Below are positions 8,166 through 16,240 of a stretch of 64,000 nt of DNA, piece after piece (positions within the stretch are counted from its first letter, which is position 1; every line of letters starts with the position of its first letter). The stretch is taken from assembly GCA_035547915.1 (NCBI GenBank), contig DASZTS010000027.1, forward strand, positions 1-64,000, written 5' to 3'. The translations under genes were made by a program, and so were the position numbers. The notes beneath the pieces are model-generated. The model saw only the letters and a program-made list of their open reading frames with translations. It was not told the DNA's origin and did no database searches. This stretch comes from DASSFG01 sp035547915 (lineage in GTDB: Bacteria; Planctomycetota; Planctomycetia; Pirellulales; JAICIG01).

Positions 8166-10634
8166 CTATCGGTCTTGCTGCATCAACTCGCCCAGCAAAC
8201 GCTTCAGTTCTTGGCCGCGGGTGCGGATGGACGTAACTTTTCCGTCGCGGCCTACTAGGAGCATCGTCGGGATCGCACTGACGCCATAATAGGTCGCCAC
8301 CGGATGTTGACCGCCAGCCTGATGCAACGTGGTCCAAGGAATACCCTTCTCGCTCAAGAACTTGTCGAGTGCGGCGCGGTCGTGGTCGAGGCTGATGCCG
8401 ACGACGTCGAAGCCGCGCTCGTGGTACTTGTCGTAAAGTTCCCGTACGTTCGGAAGCTCGGCAACGCAGGGTCCGCACCACGTCGCCCAGAAGTCGATGA
8501 GTACGACCTTGCCGCGATAGGAAGCCCAGTCGAACTCCTGGCCCGCCGCGGTCGTGCCCTTGAGCGTCAGCTCGTGACCGACAAGGCCAAGGCGCCGGGC
8601 GGAGCCGAGCAACGAGCGAGCTTGCTCGGCAAAGGGTCCGTCGTCGGGGCCAAGCGCCTTTGCGAGCCGTTCGACGGCCTGTGCGGCCCATTCAAGGTCG
8701 TCGCCGTATTCCAACATCCGTGCGGCATTCAAGACCAGATTCACGTCGGCCGGCTCCAGACCATGTGATGATTTGGCGCTGAGCGCCGCCAGCAGTTCCT
8801 CCGCGAAGGCTTTGCGATCGGCGGCCGATAAAGTCGTGAGTCGCGCCACGCGCGGCTCAAGCACCGCCAACCGCGCAGTGGTGTGGGCCGCTGACGTCTT
8901 GTCGGCGTCGAGCGCCATGATCTTTTGGGCGGCGGCCGCGATCGCTTTCGGACCCTTCTCGCGATGCGCCATAAAGTCGTTCGAGTTCGTGGGGCGAAAT
9001 TCGCGCAATTGCTTGATGAACGCCAACAACTTGGTTACATCCCCCTCAGGCAACACGTAACGGTCGACGGGCGGCTCATAAGGTTTGAGCGTATCGAGCT
9101 GGTCGGTCTCGATGGCCCAAAGCTGCCAGTCTCCGCTTTCGCCGCGCAAGTCGAATGCCAGCCAATTTCCGTCAGGCGAAAAGACCGGCAGCGTATATTG
9201 GCCCGTGGCGATCTGCTTCACCTGGCCCTCGGCGAGGTCGAGTACAAACAGCCCGACCTGGTCGCCCCCGCCGAAACCGCCGTAGGCCACCTGCTTGCTG
9301 TCGGGCGACCAGCCGACCAGCCCGGCCCCCGCACCCGCCAGGGGGCGAGTAACCTGGTTCTTTGTCTGAAGGTTCACGACCGCCAGTTTCCCGCCTGACA
9401 CATAAGCCAGGCTTTTGCCATCCGGCGAGACGACCGGATAGAGCGAGTCGCGAAGGGGTGCGACGTCGCGCAGCACCGGCTCGGCGAGTGTGACGTCGAC
9501 GGCCTTGACCGTCTCCTCTTTGTGTCCATGGAAATAAAGCGTTTTGCCGTCGGCGGCCCACCTGGGAAAACCGCCGTCGGCCAGCTTACGGGTATTCATG
9601 CCGTCGGCATCGGCCAACCAGATTTCTTCTCCGGCGCCGTCGCCCCGCACGTAGGCGACGATCTTGCCCGTCGGCGAAAGCGACGCATCCTTCCCCGGCG
9701 CGACCAACCGCGTGACCTTGCCGCTGGCGATGTCGAGCCGGTCGATGCCCGATCCCACAGGGAGCGCGGAGAAGACAACCTGCTTGGCGTCGGGCGACCA
9801 ACTGGCGGCGGCGCCCTTGGTCAGAAATCTAGCTCCCATGCGCCGGAGCAACGCCTCGGCCGCGATTGGCTTACTGACCGCGCCAGCCAGGTCGGCGGGT
9901 AGCTTCGACATGGCCGCAAGTTGATCGTCCGACAGCGGTTTTCCGTAGACAAGCAACTCGTCCACTAGCCCGAAAAAGACGTTCCCGTTGGAATAATTGC
10001 TGAACGTCCAAACCTTGTCTCGTTCTTCGAAGCGCTTGTTGCCGATGATCGCCAGCTTGAAATCTGGCGGCAGAGTGAACTCATCGGCTTGTTGGCCGTC
10101 GGCGTAGACGAGGACATTGCCTTGCTGAAGATCGACCGCGCAGGCGATGCCGGTCCATTTTCCTTCGGCGATCACGACCTTGGCGACTTCGTGCCGAAAC
10201 GCCTGGTTGTTGAGCGTAATCGTCAATCGTCCCGCGGCCGATCGCTGCATGCCGAACCAGCGAGTGGCCGTTCCGCCGGTCAGAATGTTCGTCTTTCCCG
10301 AACCTGCCGAATCAGGGCGAAAGCGCACCACCACACTGAACCGCGAGTAGTCGAGGCCGGGTGTTTGGCCCACGGCATGGTAACCATCGGATGAGTTGCC
10401 TTCGTAAATCCCAGTCAGGTACAGCGCGTTGTCGATGAATTCTGTGTTGCGAAGCTCGAAGGGCGGGCCGCCTTGATCGTCGTTGGCGTTGCCGTCGAAG
10501 CGAAAGCGCGCCAAGAGCCCGTCGTTTGCTTCGTCGCCGAACGACAGCGAGGGGAGCGCAGCGAGCGCCACGGCGAGCATCGCGATGGAACGAAGATGGC
10601 CGCAACCAATCCCCAAAAGCCCTTGAAGACTCAT
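8166..10634 (-). CDS. secreted LamG, TolB-like propeller and TlpA-like thioredoxin protein
   Basis: 822 residues from the ATG at 10634, which has a good Shine-Dalgarno (GGAGG, seven bases upstream). A signal peptide covers about residues 1-30. Residues 30-230 resemble a LamG/concanavalin-type sandwich (LLARFRFDGNAND). Residues 250-500 contain PD40/TolB-like propeller motifs (VVFSALPVGSGIDRLD; SLSPTGKIVAYVRG). The C-terminus from about 680 is a TlpA/redoxin domain with the active site WCGPC at Cys720 and Cys723 and the cis-proline loop SAIPT. It is probably an extracytoplasmic thiol-disulfide protein attached to carbohydrate- or protein-binding modules. Its 3' end is duplicated at 4476-4644. 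Whether it oxidises or reduces substrates cannot be told from sequence. Confidence 0.85.
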   Translation of the reverse strand: MSLQGLLGIGCGHLRSIAMLAVALAALPSLSFGDEANDGLLARFRFDGNANDDQGGPPFELRNTEFIDNALYLTGIYEGNSSDGYHAVGQTPGLDYSRFSVVVRFRPDSAGSGKTNILTGGTATRWFGMQRSAAGRLTITLNNQAFRHEVAKVVIAEGKWTGIACAVDLQQGNVLVYADGQQADEFTLPPDFKLAIIGNKRFEERDKVWTFSNYSNGNVFFGLVDELLVYGKPLSDDQLAAMSKLPADLAGAVSKPIAAEALLRRMGARFLTKGAAASWSPDAKQVVFSALPVGSGIDRLDIASGKVTRLVAPGKDASLSPTGKIVAYVRGDGAGEEIWLADADGMNTRKLADGGFPRWAADGKTLYFHGHKEETVKAVDVTLAEPVLRDVAPLRDSLYPVVSPDGKSLAYVSGGKLAVVNLQTKNQVTRPLAGAGAGLVGWSPDSKQVAYGGFGGGDQVGLFVLDLAEGQVKQIATGQYTLPVFSPDGNWLAFDLRGESGDWQLWAIETDQLDTLKPYEPPVDRYVLPEGDVTKLLAFIKQLREFRPTNSNDFMAHREKGPKAIAAAAQKIMALDADKTSAAHTTARLAVLEPRVARLTTLSAADRKAFAEELLAALSAKSSHGLEPADVNLVLNAARMLEYGDDLEWAAQAVERLAKALGPDDGPFAEQARSLLGSARRLGLVGHELTLKGTTAAGQEFDWASYRGKVVLIDFWATWCGPCVAELPNVRELYDKYHERGFDVVGISLDHDRAALDKFLSEKGIPWTTLHQAGGQHPVATYYGVSAIPTMLLVGRDGKVTSIRTRGQELKRLLGELMQQDR

Positions 10635-10873
10635 AGAAACCTCCGGGACGAACGAGAGAAACGACGACCAGCCCGATGGCAGCAGGATATAGCGCCAAGG
10701 ATCCTCCGCACAAGCAGCGACGTGGCCTTGTGAAGTCATCCCTGCTAAGCGGCTACTGGAACGTCACGCGGTTCGTGAGTAGTGTCCCAACAGGTGCGTT
10801 GCTGAGCGACTGTCAAACATAAACCGCAGAAATTAGTCGGTTTCGTGGGAATGCTCGGGAAGTGGGCAGTGGC

Positions 10874-11098
10874 TCAGTTGCGCGATTCGATCCGTCCGAG
10901 TTGCGCTTGCAGATCCTCGATGTGCTCAATCAACATGCCGGCCTGTCTCGATTGGATTTCCCCTGCAATCGTTTCGCGTCTCTCTGCAATCTTGGTGCGC
11001 TTTTCAAACTGGCGAATCGCGCCCCATTGACCCGCGCGGCCCCCGAAGAGCGCCGCCACCAGCAGCATCGCGCGAAGGGTGAACTGTGGGCGGGGCAT
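10874..11098 (-). CDS. small single-pass membrane protein with coiled coil
   Basis: 74 residues from the ATG at 11098. The N-terminus MPRPQFTLRAMLLVAALFGG matches the family seen at 18419 and 28951. One membrane segment is followed by a charged helix (FEKRTKIAERRETIAGEIQ; IEHIEDLQAQLGRIES) likely to form a coiled coil. The start lies five bases after the stop of the upstream minus-strand gene at 11104, so the two are probably co-transcribed. Function is unknown. Confidence 0.65.
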   Translation of the reverse strand: MPRPQFTLRAMLLVAALFGGRAGQWGAIRQFEKRTKIAERRETIAGEIQSRQAGMLIEHIEDLQAQLGRIESRN

Positions 11099-11103
11099 GG
11101 GAG

Positions 11104-11520
11104 CTACTCCCGATTCCTCTCCATCGTCGCCCAACGGGCAAATACCCCCGATATTCCCCCCAGCAGCGTCGCTGCGACGACGAATACAAAAGACGCACGG
11201 TGTTTCTGCGCGAAATCGTTCAAACCATACCAAAGTATTGGCGTGTCAGGGCCGTAGAACTGTCGAGCAAAATACGTCAAATCGGTCGCAAGCCAGGGGC
11301 CGAGTAGCGACGGAACGCCGGCACCGATCATGAACGCACGGAGATAACCTCTTGCCGACACCGCGCCAGGCCACAAGAAACTGGGGATACCGAGCATCGC
11401 TGTCATGATAAGAGCCCCCGACCACGCACTGGGACGCGAGAAGGCTGCCGCGGAAGCGACGGCCGCCAGAGTCGTCAGGCCCAACATCGCCCGCAAGCTG
11501 AACTGGAACCGTCGGGTCAT
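11104..11520 (-). CDS. small multi-pass membrane protein, MTRRFQF family
   Basis: 138 residues from the ATG at 11520. It starts MTRRFQFSLRAMLGLTTLAA, the signature N-terminus of this window's small membrane proteins. Three or four hydrophobic segments follow, at about 10-28, 35-55, 60-80 and 110-130. The start overlaps the stop of the 37-residue gene upstream (ATGA), and the next gene starts five bases downstream, so a three-gene operon 11630-10874 is likely. No family function is recognised. Confidence 0.65.
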   Translation of the reverse strand: MTRRFQFSLRAMLGLTTLAAVASAAAFSRPSAWSGALIMTAMLGIPSFLWPGAVSARGYLRAFMIGAGVPSLLGPWLATDLTYFARQFYGPDTPILWYGLNDFAQKHRASFVFVVAATLLGGISGVFARWATMERNRE

Positions 11521-11630
11521 GGCATGTAGCGGGTGCAAAGCACAAATAGGCCGGTACATCCTACGAATATGCCCACGCCAACCAGGAGGCAAAACACCGC
11601 TGCCTTGATGAACCGAAGGCGTTGCGCCAT
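11517..11630 (-). CDS. 37-residue hydrophobic membrane peptide
   Basis: A short frame starting MAQRLRFIKAAVFCLLVG, with a nearly all-hydrophobic body and three cysteines, ending TRYMP. Its TGA overlaps the ATG of the next gene in the four-base arrangement ATGA, which is typical of translational coupling. It has one predicted membrane span. The Shine-Dalgarno is weak, so coupling or leader function is possible. Too short for routine gene calling; supported mainly by the overlap and composition. Confidence 0.45.
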   Translation of the reverse strand: MAQRLRFIKAAVFCLLVGVGIFVGCTGLFVLCTRYMP

Positions 11631-11676
11631 CTGCCCATTAGACCGCGCCAAAGCGGTGGGGCAACGCGGAGCGCAT

Positions 11677-11706
11677 AAAAAACCCCGTTGGTGGAGAACA
11701 ACGGGG
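11677..11706 (-). terminator. intrinsic terminator, minus strand
   Basis: On the minus strand the perfect stem CCCCGTTG and CAACGGGG encloses an eight-base loop and is followed by six T residues. It would end a minus-strand transcript arriving from 11709-12157, just ahead of the small membrane operon. No clear gene lies upstream, so the transcript it ends is unidentified. Confidence 0.65.
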
Positions 11707-11708
11707 CG

Positions 11709-12157
11709 GCGAATTCGCGGGGGGCTTGTTGGCTAGGCACCGCACCCGCTGCATCAACTGCTGTGCCTGCCGCGAGGCGCGGTTCTCGGATAGACTCTTG
11801 GCCTTCGTTCCATAAGTCTTGCCGACTGCTCTCAAAATCCGAGCACGTTTTCGTGATGGCTTTTGGCACACGGCGTGCATCGTACGGGCACGCGGTTCCA
11901 ATTCTTCGTGAAGTTCCTCACCCATTCGTCCCAAACTATGCCGCACGTTGAAAACGGCTGGTCGTTTGGGAGAGAAAGTGAAAACCGACCGAGTTTGGGA
12001 TTGTAATAATTGCCAAGGGCGACAATGATGCCGCCCCGCAATTCAATCGGCGACAAGGATGTCGCTGCTACCCGTATGGTACGGATCACATGACCCAGGG
12101 CCGCGCGGCACTCTGATGCCGTGCGTGTCCCACGAGCCAAACCCAGGGAGGGATGTT
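11709..12157. other. gene-poor stretch upstream of a minus-strand terminator
   Basis: No recognised gene. Several short overlapping minus-strand frames exist, including a lysine/arginine-rich one around 11700-11890 (KPSRKRARILRAVGKTYG), but none has a convincing start or family. A strong terminator at 11677-11706 implies a transcript here, possibly a non-coding RNA or a small basic protein. The plus-strand end carries the ribosome binding site of the next gene. Confidence 0.35.
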
Positions 12158-13672
12158 ATGGTCTCGTTGCAGGCGGCAATGCTCGCTCTCGCGCTCTCGG
12201 GCGGCAACCCGGTGTTGCTCGACTTCTACGCCGATTGGTGCGGACCATGCCGGCAGATGGACCCCGTGGTCCACGAATTACAGGCGGCCGGCTACCCCGT
12301 ACGGAAGGTCAATTTCGACACCGAGCGCAAGCTCGCCGCCAAGCTGGGAATCACCGCCATCCCCTGCTTCGTGTTGATGGTCGACGGCAAGGAGGTCAAG
12401 CGTGTGACCGGCCTGCAGAGCCGGCAGGAACTGCAAGCACTCCTCACCTCGGCCGTAGCCAAGCCCGGCGGTCGCCCCGTCGCCCGTGCCCAGTCGCCCG
12501 ATGACGGCGGCGCAGCGTTTCCCAGCATCCCGTCGGACGCATTGGGCAGCCCCGAGTCGCCCGAAGATCTGTTTCAGCGTCCCAACGTAGCCCCGGCCGT
12601 GGCCGATGCCGTCCAACCGACGACCGATCCGATGCCCGTCGAAAGTGATGCGGTGCTGCGGCGTCTGATGGCCGCCAGCGTACGGCTGAAGATCGACGAC
12701 GGCGGGGGCAACTCGGTGGGGTCGGGCACGATCATCGACGCCCGCGAGGGCGAGGCGCTGGTGTTGACGTGCGGTCATATCTTCCGCGACTCGAAGGGCA
12801 AGGGCCCCGTTTCGGTCGACCTGTTCGGCCCCGACGCTCCGCAGAACGTGCCGGGCCACGTGCTGAGCTACGACCTGCAAAGCGACGTGGGGCTGATCAG
12901 CTTCCGGCCCGGCGTGCCGGTGGTGGCGGCCCGTGTCGCGGCGGCCAACCGCGTGGCGCCGAACAGCGTCGTCGTCAACATCGGCTGCAATCACGGCAAG
13001 AACCCCACGGCGCGCGTCAGCCGGATCACGGCCATCAACAAGTTCTTGGGCCCGCCGACGTTCTCGGTCGCCGGCCAACCCGACCAGGGGCGCAGCGGCG
13101 GCGGATTGTTCACGGTCGACGGCTACCTGATCGGCGTCTGCAACGCCGCCGACCCGGGCGACAACGAGGGGCTCTATGCCGCGATCGACCCGATCTACCA
13201 TGAGCTGGAGCGGAAGGGGTTGAAGGATATGTGCCTGGAGCCGGCCGACCCGGCCTCGGGCAACGTGCTGGCCGCCGTGGCCGTCGAGCCCCCCTCGATG
13301 CCCTCGCGCATGCCGCCGCCGGGCATCGACCGTTCGAGCTCGGGTCTGTTGCCGACGAGCGAAGGCGAGGTGCCGCCGTCGGGCATTTCACCACAGGAGG
13401 CCGCGACGCTCAGCGAGATCGGCCGCCGTAGCGAAGGGGCCGAGGTGATCTGCATCGTGCGGTCGCTGAGCGACCCCCGGGCCAAGAGCGAGATCATCGT
13501 GCTCGATCGGGCCTCGCCCGGCTTCGTCAAGCAGTTGGCCAGCGAACAGCAGGTGCAGCAGATGCGGCATCTGACCAGCGAGAAGCGGCCGGCACCCCCG
13601 CGCCCGGCGCCCCAGCGGGCGCCAGCGACCGGGCAGGCCCGCCGATTCGCACCCGCTCCCGGCCTGCGGTAG
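12158..13672 (+). CDS. thioredoxin domain fused to trypsin-like serine protease
   Basis: 504 residues from the ATG at 12158, chosen for its Shine-Dalgarno (GGGAGG) and because the thioredoxin fold begins directly after. Residues 15-100 are thioredoxin-like, with the active site WCGPC (Cys28, Cys31) and cis-Pro69 in TAIPC. A proline-rich linker leads to an HtrA/V8-like protease domain at about 165-375. Its triad appears intact: His207 in TCGHIF, Asp243 in QSDVGLI and Ser313 in QGRSGGGLF. The tail from about 380 is proline-rich and probably disordered. No PDZ domain follows. The N-terminus is mildly hydrophobic but not a clear signal peptide, so location is uncertain. The order redox module then protease suggests a quality-control role for disulfide-containing proteins; that is inference. 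Confidence 0.85.
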   Translation: MVSLQAAMLALALSGGNPVLLDFYADWCGPCRQMDPVVHELQAAGYPVRKVNFDTERKLAAKLGITAIPCFVLMVDGKEVKRVTGLQSRQELQALLTSAVAKPGGRPVARAQSPDDGGAAFPSIPSDALGSPESPEDLFQRPNVAPAVADAVQPTTDPMPVESDAVLRRLMAASVRLKIDDGGGNSVGSGTIIDAREGEALVLTCGHIFRDSKGKGPVSVDLFGPDAPQNVPGHVLSYDLQSDVGLISFRPGVPVVAARVAAANRVAPNSVVVNIGCNHGKNPTARVSRITAINKFLGPPTFSVAGQPDQGRSGGGLFTVDGYLIGVCNAADPGDNEGLYAAIDPIYHELERKGLKDMCLEPADPASGNVLAAVAVEPPSMPSRMPPPGIDRSSSGLLPTSEGEVPPSGISPQEAATLSEIGRRSEGAEVICIVRSLSDPRAKSEIIVLDRASPGFVKQLASEQQVQQMRHLTSEKRPAPPRPAPQRAPATGQARRFAPAPGLR

Positions 13673-13800
13673 CCGCACCGCGGCGGCATCTCCGTCATCG
13701 CCGACACGCGCGGCGCACCGTTGCGGCCATCGCTTGCTCCCCCGCATTGGTGACCTATAGTTTCACAGCACGTAGAACCGTGCGCGACGCGAGCGACTTC

Positions 13801-13852
13801 TGGCGCGGCGGGGAAGCGGGATGCGAGAGGGGACCCTGCCGCGCCATTTTTT
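13801..13852 (+). terminator. intrinsic terminator after the protease gene
   Basis: TGGCGCGGC at 13801 pairs with GCCGCGCCA at 13838-13846 and is followed by six T residues. The inner loop can extend the stem. It lies about 130 bases after the protease stop and just ahead of two dispersed repeats. Confidence 0.6.
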
Positions 13853-13866
13853 ATTCGACGAGTCCC

Positions 13867-13947
13867 AGAGCAACCGACAAAGCCGGGTCGAGCTGCACAG
13901 AAATCGGCATGTCATGGCCGATTCTTGCCTACGGCGCTCCGGCCTTT
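13867..13947 (+). repeat. dispersed terminator-like repeat, copy 3
   Basis: It begins AGAGCAACCGACAAAGCCGG, has a central AAATCGGC and GCCGATT pair, and ends in GGCGCTCCGGCCTTT. It lacks the 3' terminal block because copy 4 starts immediately. Confidence 0.7.
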
Positions 13948-14048
13948 AGAGCAACCGACAAAACCGGATCGAGCTTCGAAAAATCGGCGTTTCGGCGCCG
14001 ATTTTTAACCCGCGGCGCTCCGGCTTCCAGGATTTGTCAGCCGCTCTT
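13948..14048 (+). repeat. dispersed terminator-like repeat, copy 4 (best example)
   Basis: A full-length 101-bp copy. The 5' end AGAGCAACCGACAAAACC and the 3' end (reverse complement AGAGCGGCTGACAAA, then CC) are imperfect inverted repeats. The centre AAAAATCGGCG, six bases, CGCCGATTTTT is a perfect 11-bp hairpin with A-rich and T-rich flanks, so it could terminate transcription on either strand. A half copy of the 3' end follows at 14050-14070. Confidence 0.8.
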
Positions 14049-14150
14049 AGGTTCTGTCGGCCGCTCCTAGTTGTGTGCCTTGCGTGAGGGAAGAGACCGG
14101 CGCCGATGCGTGCCGCTGGGAATTCGAGATCGGGAGCCGCCGCCGGCCCT

Positions 14151-14645
14151 ATGACCGCTTCAACCCTTCTCCGCCTGCCGTGGCCGCTCGCCGTTTCGGG
14201 CCTGGCCGCCCTGCTCGCCACGCTCAATACCCAACTGGCCGGGCTCTCGTGGTGGACACACTTCGGCGGCAATCTGCTCGCGCTCGGCCTGGTCTTCAGG
14301 TTGGCGCGTAGCTGGTCGCCGGCCCGTTCGCAAAATGTCTGCATCGCCGAGGCACGGAAGGACCGGCCGACCGCCGAATTCCTGGCCGGTGCTCGCCATG
14401 AAGTGAGAACGCCGCTGGCCGGCATCAAGGCCTACGTCGAGCTACTGGCCGACGGCGATGCCGACGACGAAGCGGTCAGGGCCGAGTTCTTGACCGGCAT
14501 CGGCAGCCAGGTGGAGCGGCTGGAGCGGGCCCTCGATGGGCTCCTCGGCACGCCCCGCGACAGCGAAAGCGGCTGGCGATCGACGCCCGATCTCCTCGGC
14601 TCGTCCACCGCCTGCACCCGCCCGATCCAACCATTAAACAACTAG
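14151..14645 (+). CDS. membrane HisKA protein lacking the ATPase domain
   Basis: 164 residues from the ATG at 14151; an ATG at 14106 would add 15 residues. Two hydrophobic segments (about 12-32 and 38-52) are followed by a HisKA dimerisation helix whose H-box ARHEVRTPLAGIKAYVELL contains His83. The protein stops shortly after the second helix (QVERLERALDGLLG), so there are no N, G1 or G2 boxes and it cannot bind ATP itself. Ten bases downstream lies a receiver-only response regulator, so the pair is co-transcribed. Possible roles are a phosphotransfer or phosphatase partner served by another kinase, or the remnant of a full kinase. No frameshift is visible at the end. Confidence 0.7.
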   Translation: MTASTLLRLPWPLAVSGLAALLATLNTQLAGLSWWTHFGGNLLALGLVFRLARSWSPARSQNVCIAEARKDRPTAEFLAGARHEVRTPLAGIKAYVELLADGDADDEAVRAEFLTGIGSQVERLERALDGLLGTPRDSESGWRSTPDLLGSSTACTRPIQPLNN

Positions 14646-14655
14646 GAATACGCCC

Positions 14656-15060
14656 ATGTGTGCCAAGATCGTGGTCTGCGACGACGAAATCCACATCGTG
14701 CGGGCCGTGCAATTCAAATTGTCGAAGGCCGGCTACGACGTGTACTGCGCGGCAGACGGCGAAGCGGCCTGGCAGATCATCGAGCGCGACCCGCCGGACC
14801 TGTTGATCACCGACTTTCAGATGCCGCGGCTGAACGGGCTGGAATTGATCGAACGCGTGCGGCGACTGCCCAGCACGCGCGAGCTACCCGTCATCGTGCT
14901 CAGCGCCAAGGGCTTTGAGTTCTCGCCCGAAGAGTTAGCCGAAAGATGGGGCGTTTTGGCCGTGATCGACAAGCCATTCAGCCCGCGAGAATTGCTGCGA
15001 TTGGTCGAGTCGACCGCAAGCCCGACCGCAGCAAACCAACCAGCCCTACCGCACCAATAA
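14656..15060 (+). CDS. single-domain response regulator (receiver)
   Basis: A 134-residue CheY-like protein. The acidic pocket is Asp9, Asp10 and Glu11, the phosphoacceptor is Asp53 in ITDFQMP, the switch Ser83 lies in VLSAKG, and the conserved lysine is Lys106 in IDKPFSP. No output domain follows; residues 122-134 are a short proline-rich tail. It probably acts by protein-protein contact. It follows the HisKA protein by ten bases, and its 3' end overlaps that of the convergent bS21 gene by 15 bases. Confidence 0.9.
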   Translation: MCAKIVVCDDEIHIVRAVQFKLSKAGYDVYCAADGEAAWQIIERDPPDLLITDFQMPRLNGLELIERVRRLPSTRELPVIVLSAKGFEFSPEELAERWGVLAVIDKPFSPRELLRLVESTASPTAANQPALPHQ

Positions 15061-15240
15061 GACGTTGCGGCGCGTGCGACGTTCGGCACGCAAGCGAGCC
15101 CGACGGCGCGTCTCGCTAGGCTTCTCGTAATATTCCTTCCGCCGCATCTCCTTCTTGATACCGCTCCGTTCCACCAGCTTCCGGAAACGGCGAACCGCCT
15201 CTTGAATCGATTCGCGTTCCCGCACATTCAACTTAACCAC
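15046..15240 (-). CDS. rpsU: 30S ribosomal protein bS21
   Basis: 64 residues: VKLNVRERESIQEAVRRFRK, then KKEMRRKEYYEKPSETRRRA and an arginine-rich tail, diagnostic for bS21. The start is the GTG at 15240, six bases after AGGAGG. A longer frame to 15279 has no support. bS21 binds the small subunit near the anti-Shine-Dalgarno region and helps initiation. The gene stands alone, convergent with the receiver gene. Confidence 0.93.
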   Translation of the reverse strand: MVKLNVRERESIQEAVRRFRKLVERSGIKKEMRRKEYYEKPSETRRRARLRAERRTRRNVLLVR

Positions 15241-15378
15241 AACTCCTCCTTTACCAAGACACGTGAGAGGCCAAGACACCGGGCCGGCCGTGCATGATCG
15301 CTTCGACCATTATCGGCACGGGCGAACCGATCAGTATACACCGATCGGAGGCCCGGTGTCTATCCTCGTTCGCCCCGG

Positions 15379-15705
15379 TCAGGATGCGGTCTCGTCCTGT
15401 GTGGCAGGGAGTTCGAAGTGGGCGGGAGCGGAGCTGCGCCGACGAGATGTCTTGGTCGTGCTCCATTCCTTCGTGAGCGTCTCGAACACCTCGGGCGATT
15501 CGTAACGCACGATGTTCTTGCCCTCGGGCATCGGGCCGATCAGGCCGCGGAAGACGGGTAGGCCGCGGAGGCCCAGGTCGGTGCTGCAATCGTCGATGCC
15601 GACTTGCGTGTGCATCTTGAGCAGCGATTCAGGTTTGTTGTATTCCTTTACACGAAGCGTGCCATCGGTCCCTCGAGTGACGACTCGAACGATCTCTTTA
15701 GGCAT
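15379..15705 (-). CDS. conserved hypothetical protein
   Basis: 108 residues, starting MPKEIVRVVTRGTDGTLRVK. It is a soluble, mixed alpha/beta-like sequence with a small motif GPMPEGKNIVRYESPEVFE and a polar C-terminal tail. I do not recognise a family with a known function. The bS21 gene follows on the same strand about 140 bases downstream, so co-transcription is possible. Confidence 0.6.
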   Translation of the reverse strand: MPKEIVRVVTRGTDGTLRVKEYNKPESLLKMHTQVGIDDCSTDLGLRGLPVFRGLIGPMPEGKNIVRYESPEVFETLTKEWSTTKTSRRRSSAPAHFELPATQDETAS

Positions 15706-15970
15706 GTTGCGTCGGGTCCTGCGTGGTTGAAACCAAGGTTGGGGGCGACAAGCGAAGTTATCGTCGCGCTCTGGGGCGACGGCGCAAGGTTTCTGGGCGA
15801 CCTAACACAGCGGGGCAAACCGCAAGAACCCTCAGAGAACGCACGCCGGCAAGACCTGTTACCAGCGGCCGCGCGATACGACGCCGGGCAGGGATTGTGG
15901 TGGTCGCACGACGTGCAAGGAACGCTTCGCAGGGATTGTGGCGGTTGCCGGCCGCCCGAGGTTTTTTGAT

Positions 15971-16240
15971 TAGCCGATAGTACCGGAACGTGCTGCGAAA
16001 AAACGGCGTTTCACCGCCGATTTTTTCCCGCGTCGCTCCATCCTTCAGGTCCTGTTAGCCGCTCTTAGAGCAACCGACAGAACCGGAACGTGCTTCGAAA
16101 AAACGGCGTTTCATGGGCCGATTTTTACCCACGTCGCTCCGTCCTTCAGGTCCTGTCAGCCGCTCTTAGAGTAACCGACAGAACCGGAACGGGCTTCGAA
16201 AAAATCGGCGTTTCGCGGCCGGTTCTGCCAGCCGCTCTTA
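15971..16240 (+). repeat. dispersed terminator-like repeats, three tandem copies (5-7)
   Basis: Three head-to-tail copies start at about 15971, 16067 and 16168, a period of about 101 bp. Each has CCGACAGAACCGGAACG, an AAAACGGCG or AAAATCGGCG arm and its complement, and ends CAGCCGCTCTTA. The third lacks part of the middle. The last bases of the array contain the TAA stop (read on minus) of the CBS gene at 16238. The 265 bases to the left, 15706-15970, hold no gene. Confidence 0.8.

Noticed and set aside
11709..12050. Considered a tmRNA or RNase P RNA before the terminator
   Set aside because: No tRNA-like ends, tag frame or conserved P4 core could be found.
12278..13201. 307-codon minus-strand open frame
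   Set aside because: Antisense to the thioredoxin-protease gene; caused by GC3 bias, no family features.
15880..15960. Two similar blocks (gcagggattgtgg) about 45 bases apart
   Set aside because: Only two short units and no further structure; not a CRISPR or meaningful repeat.
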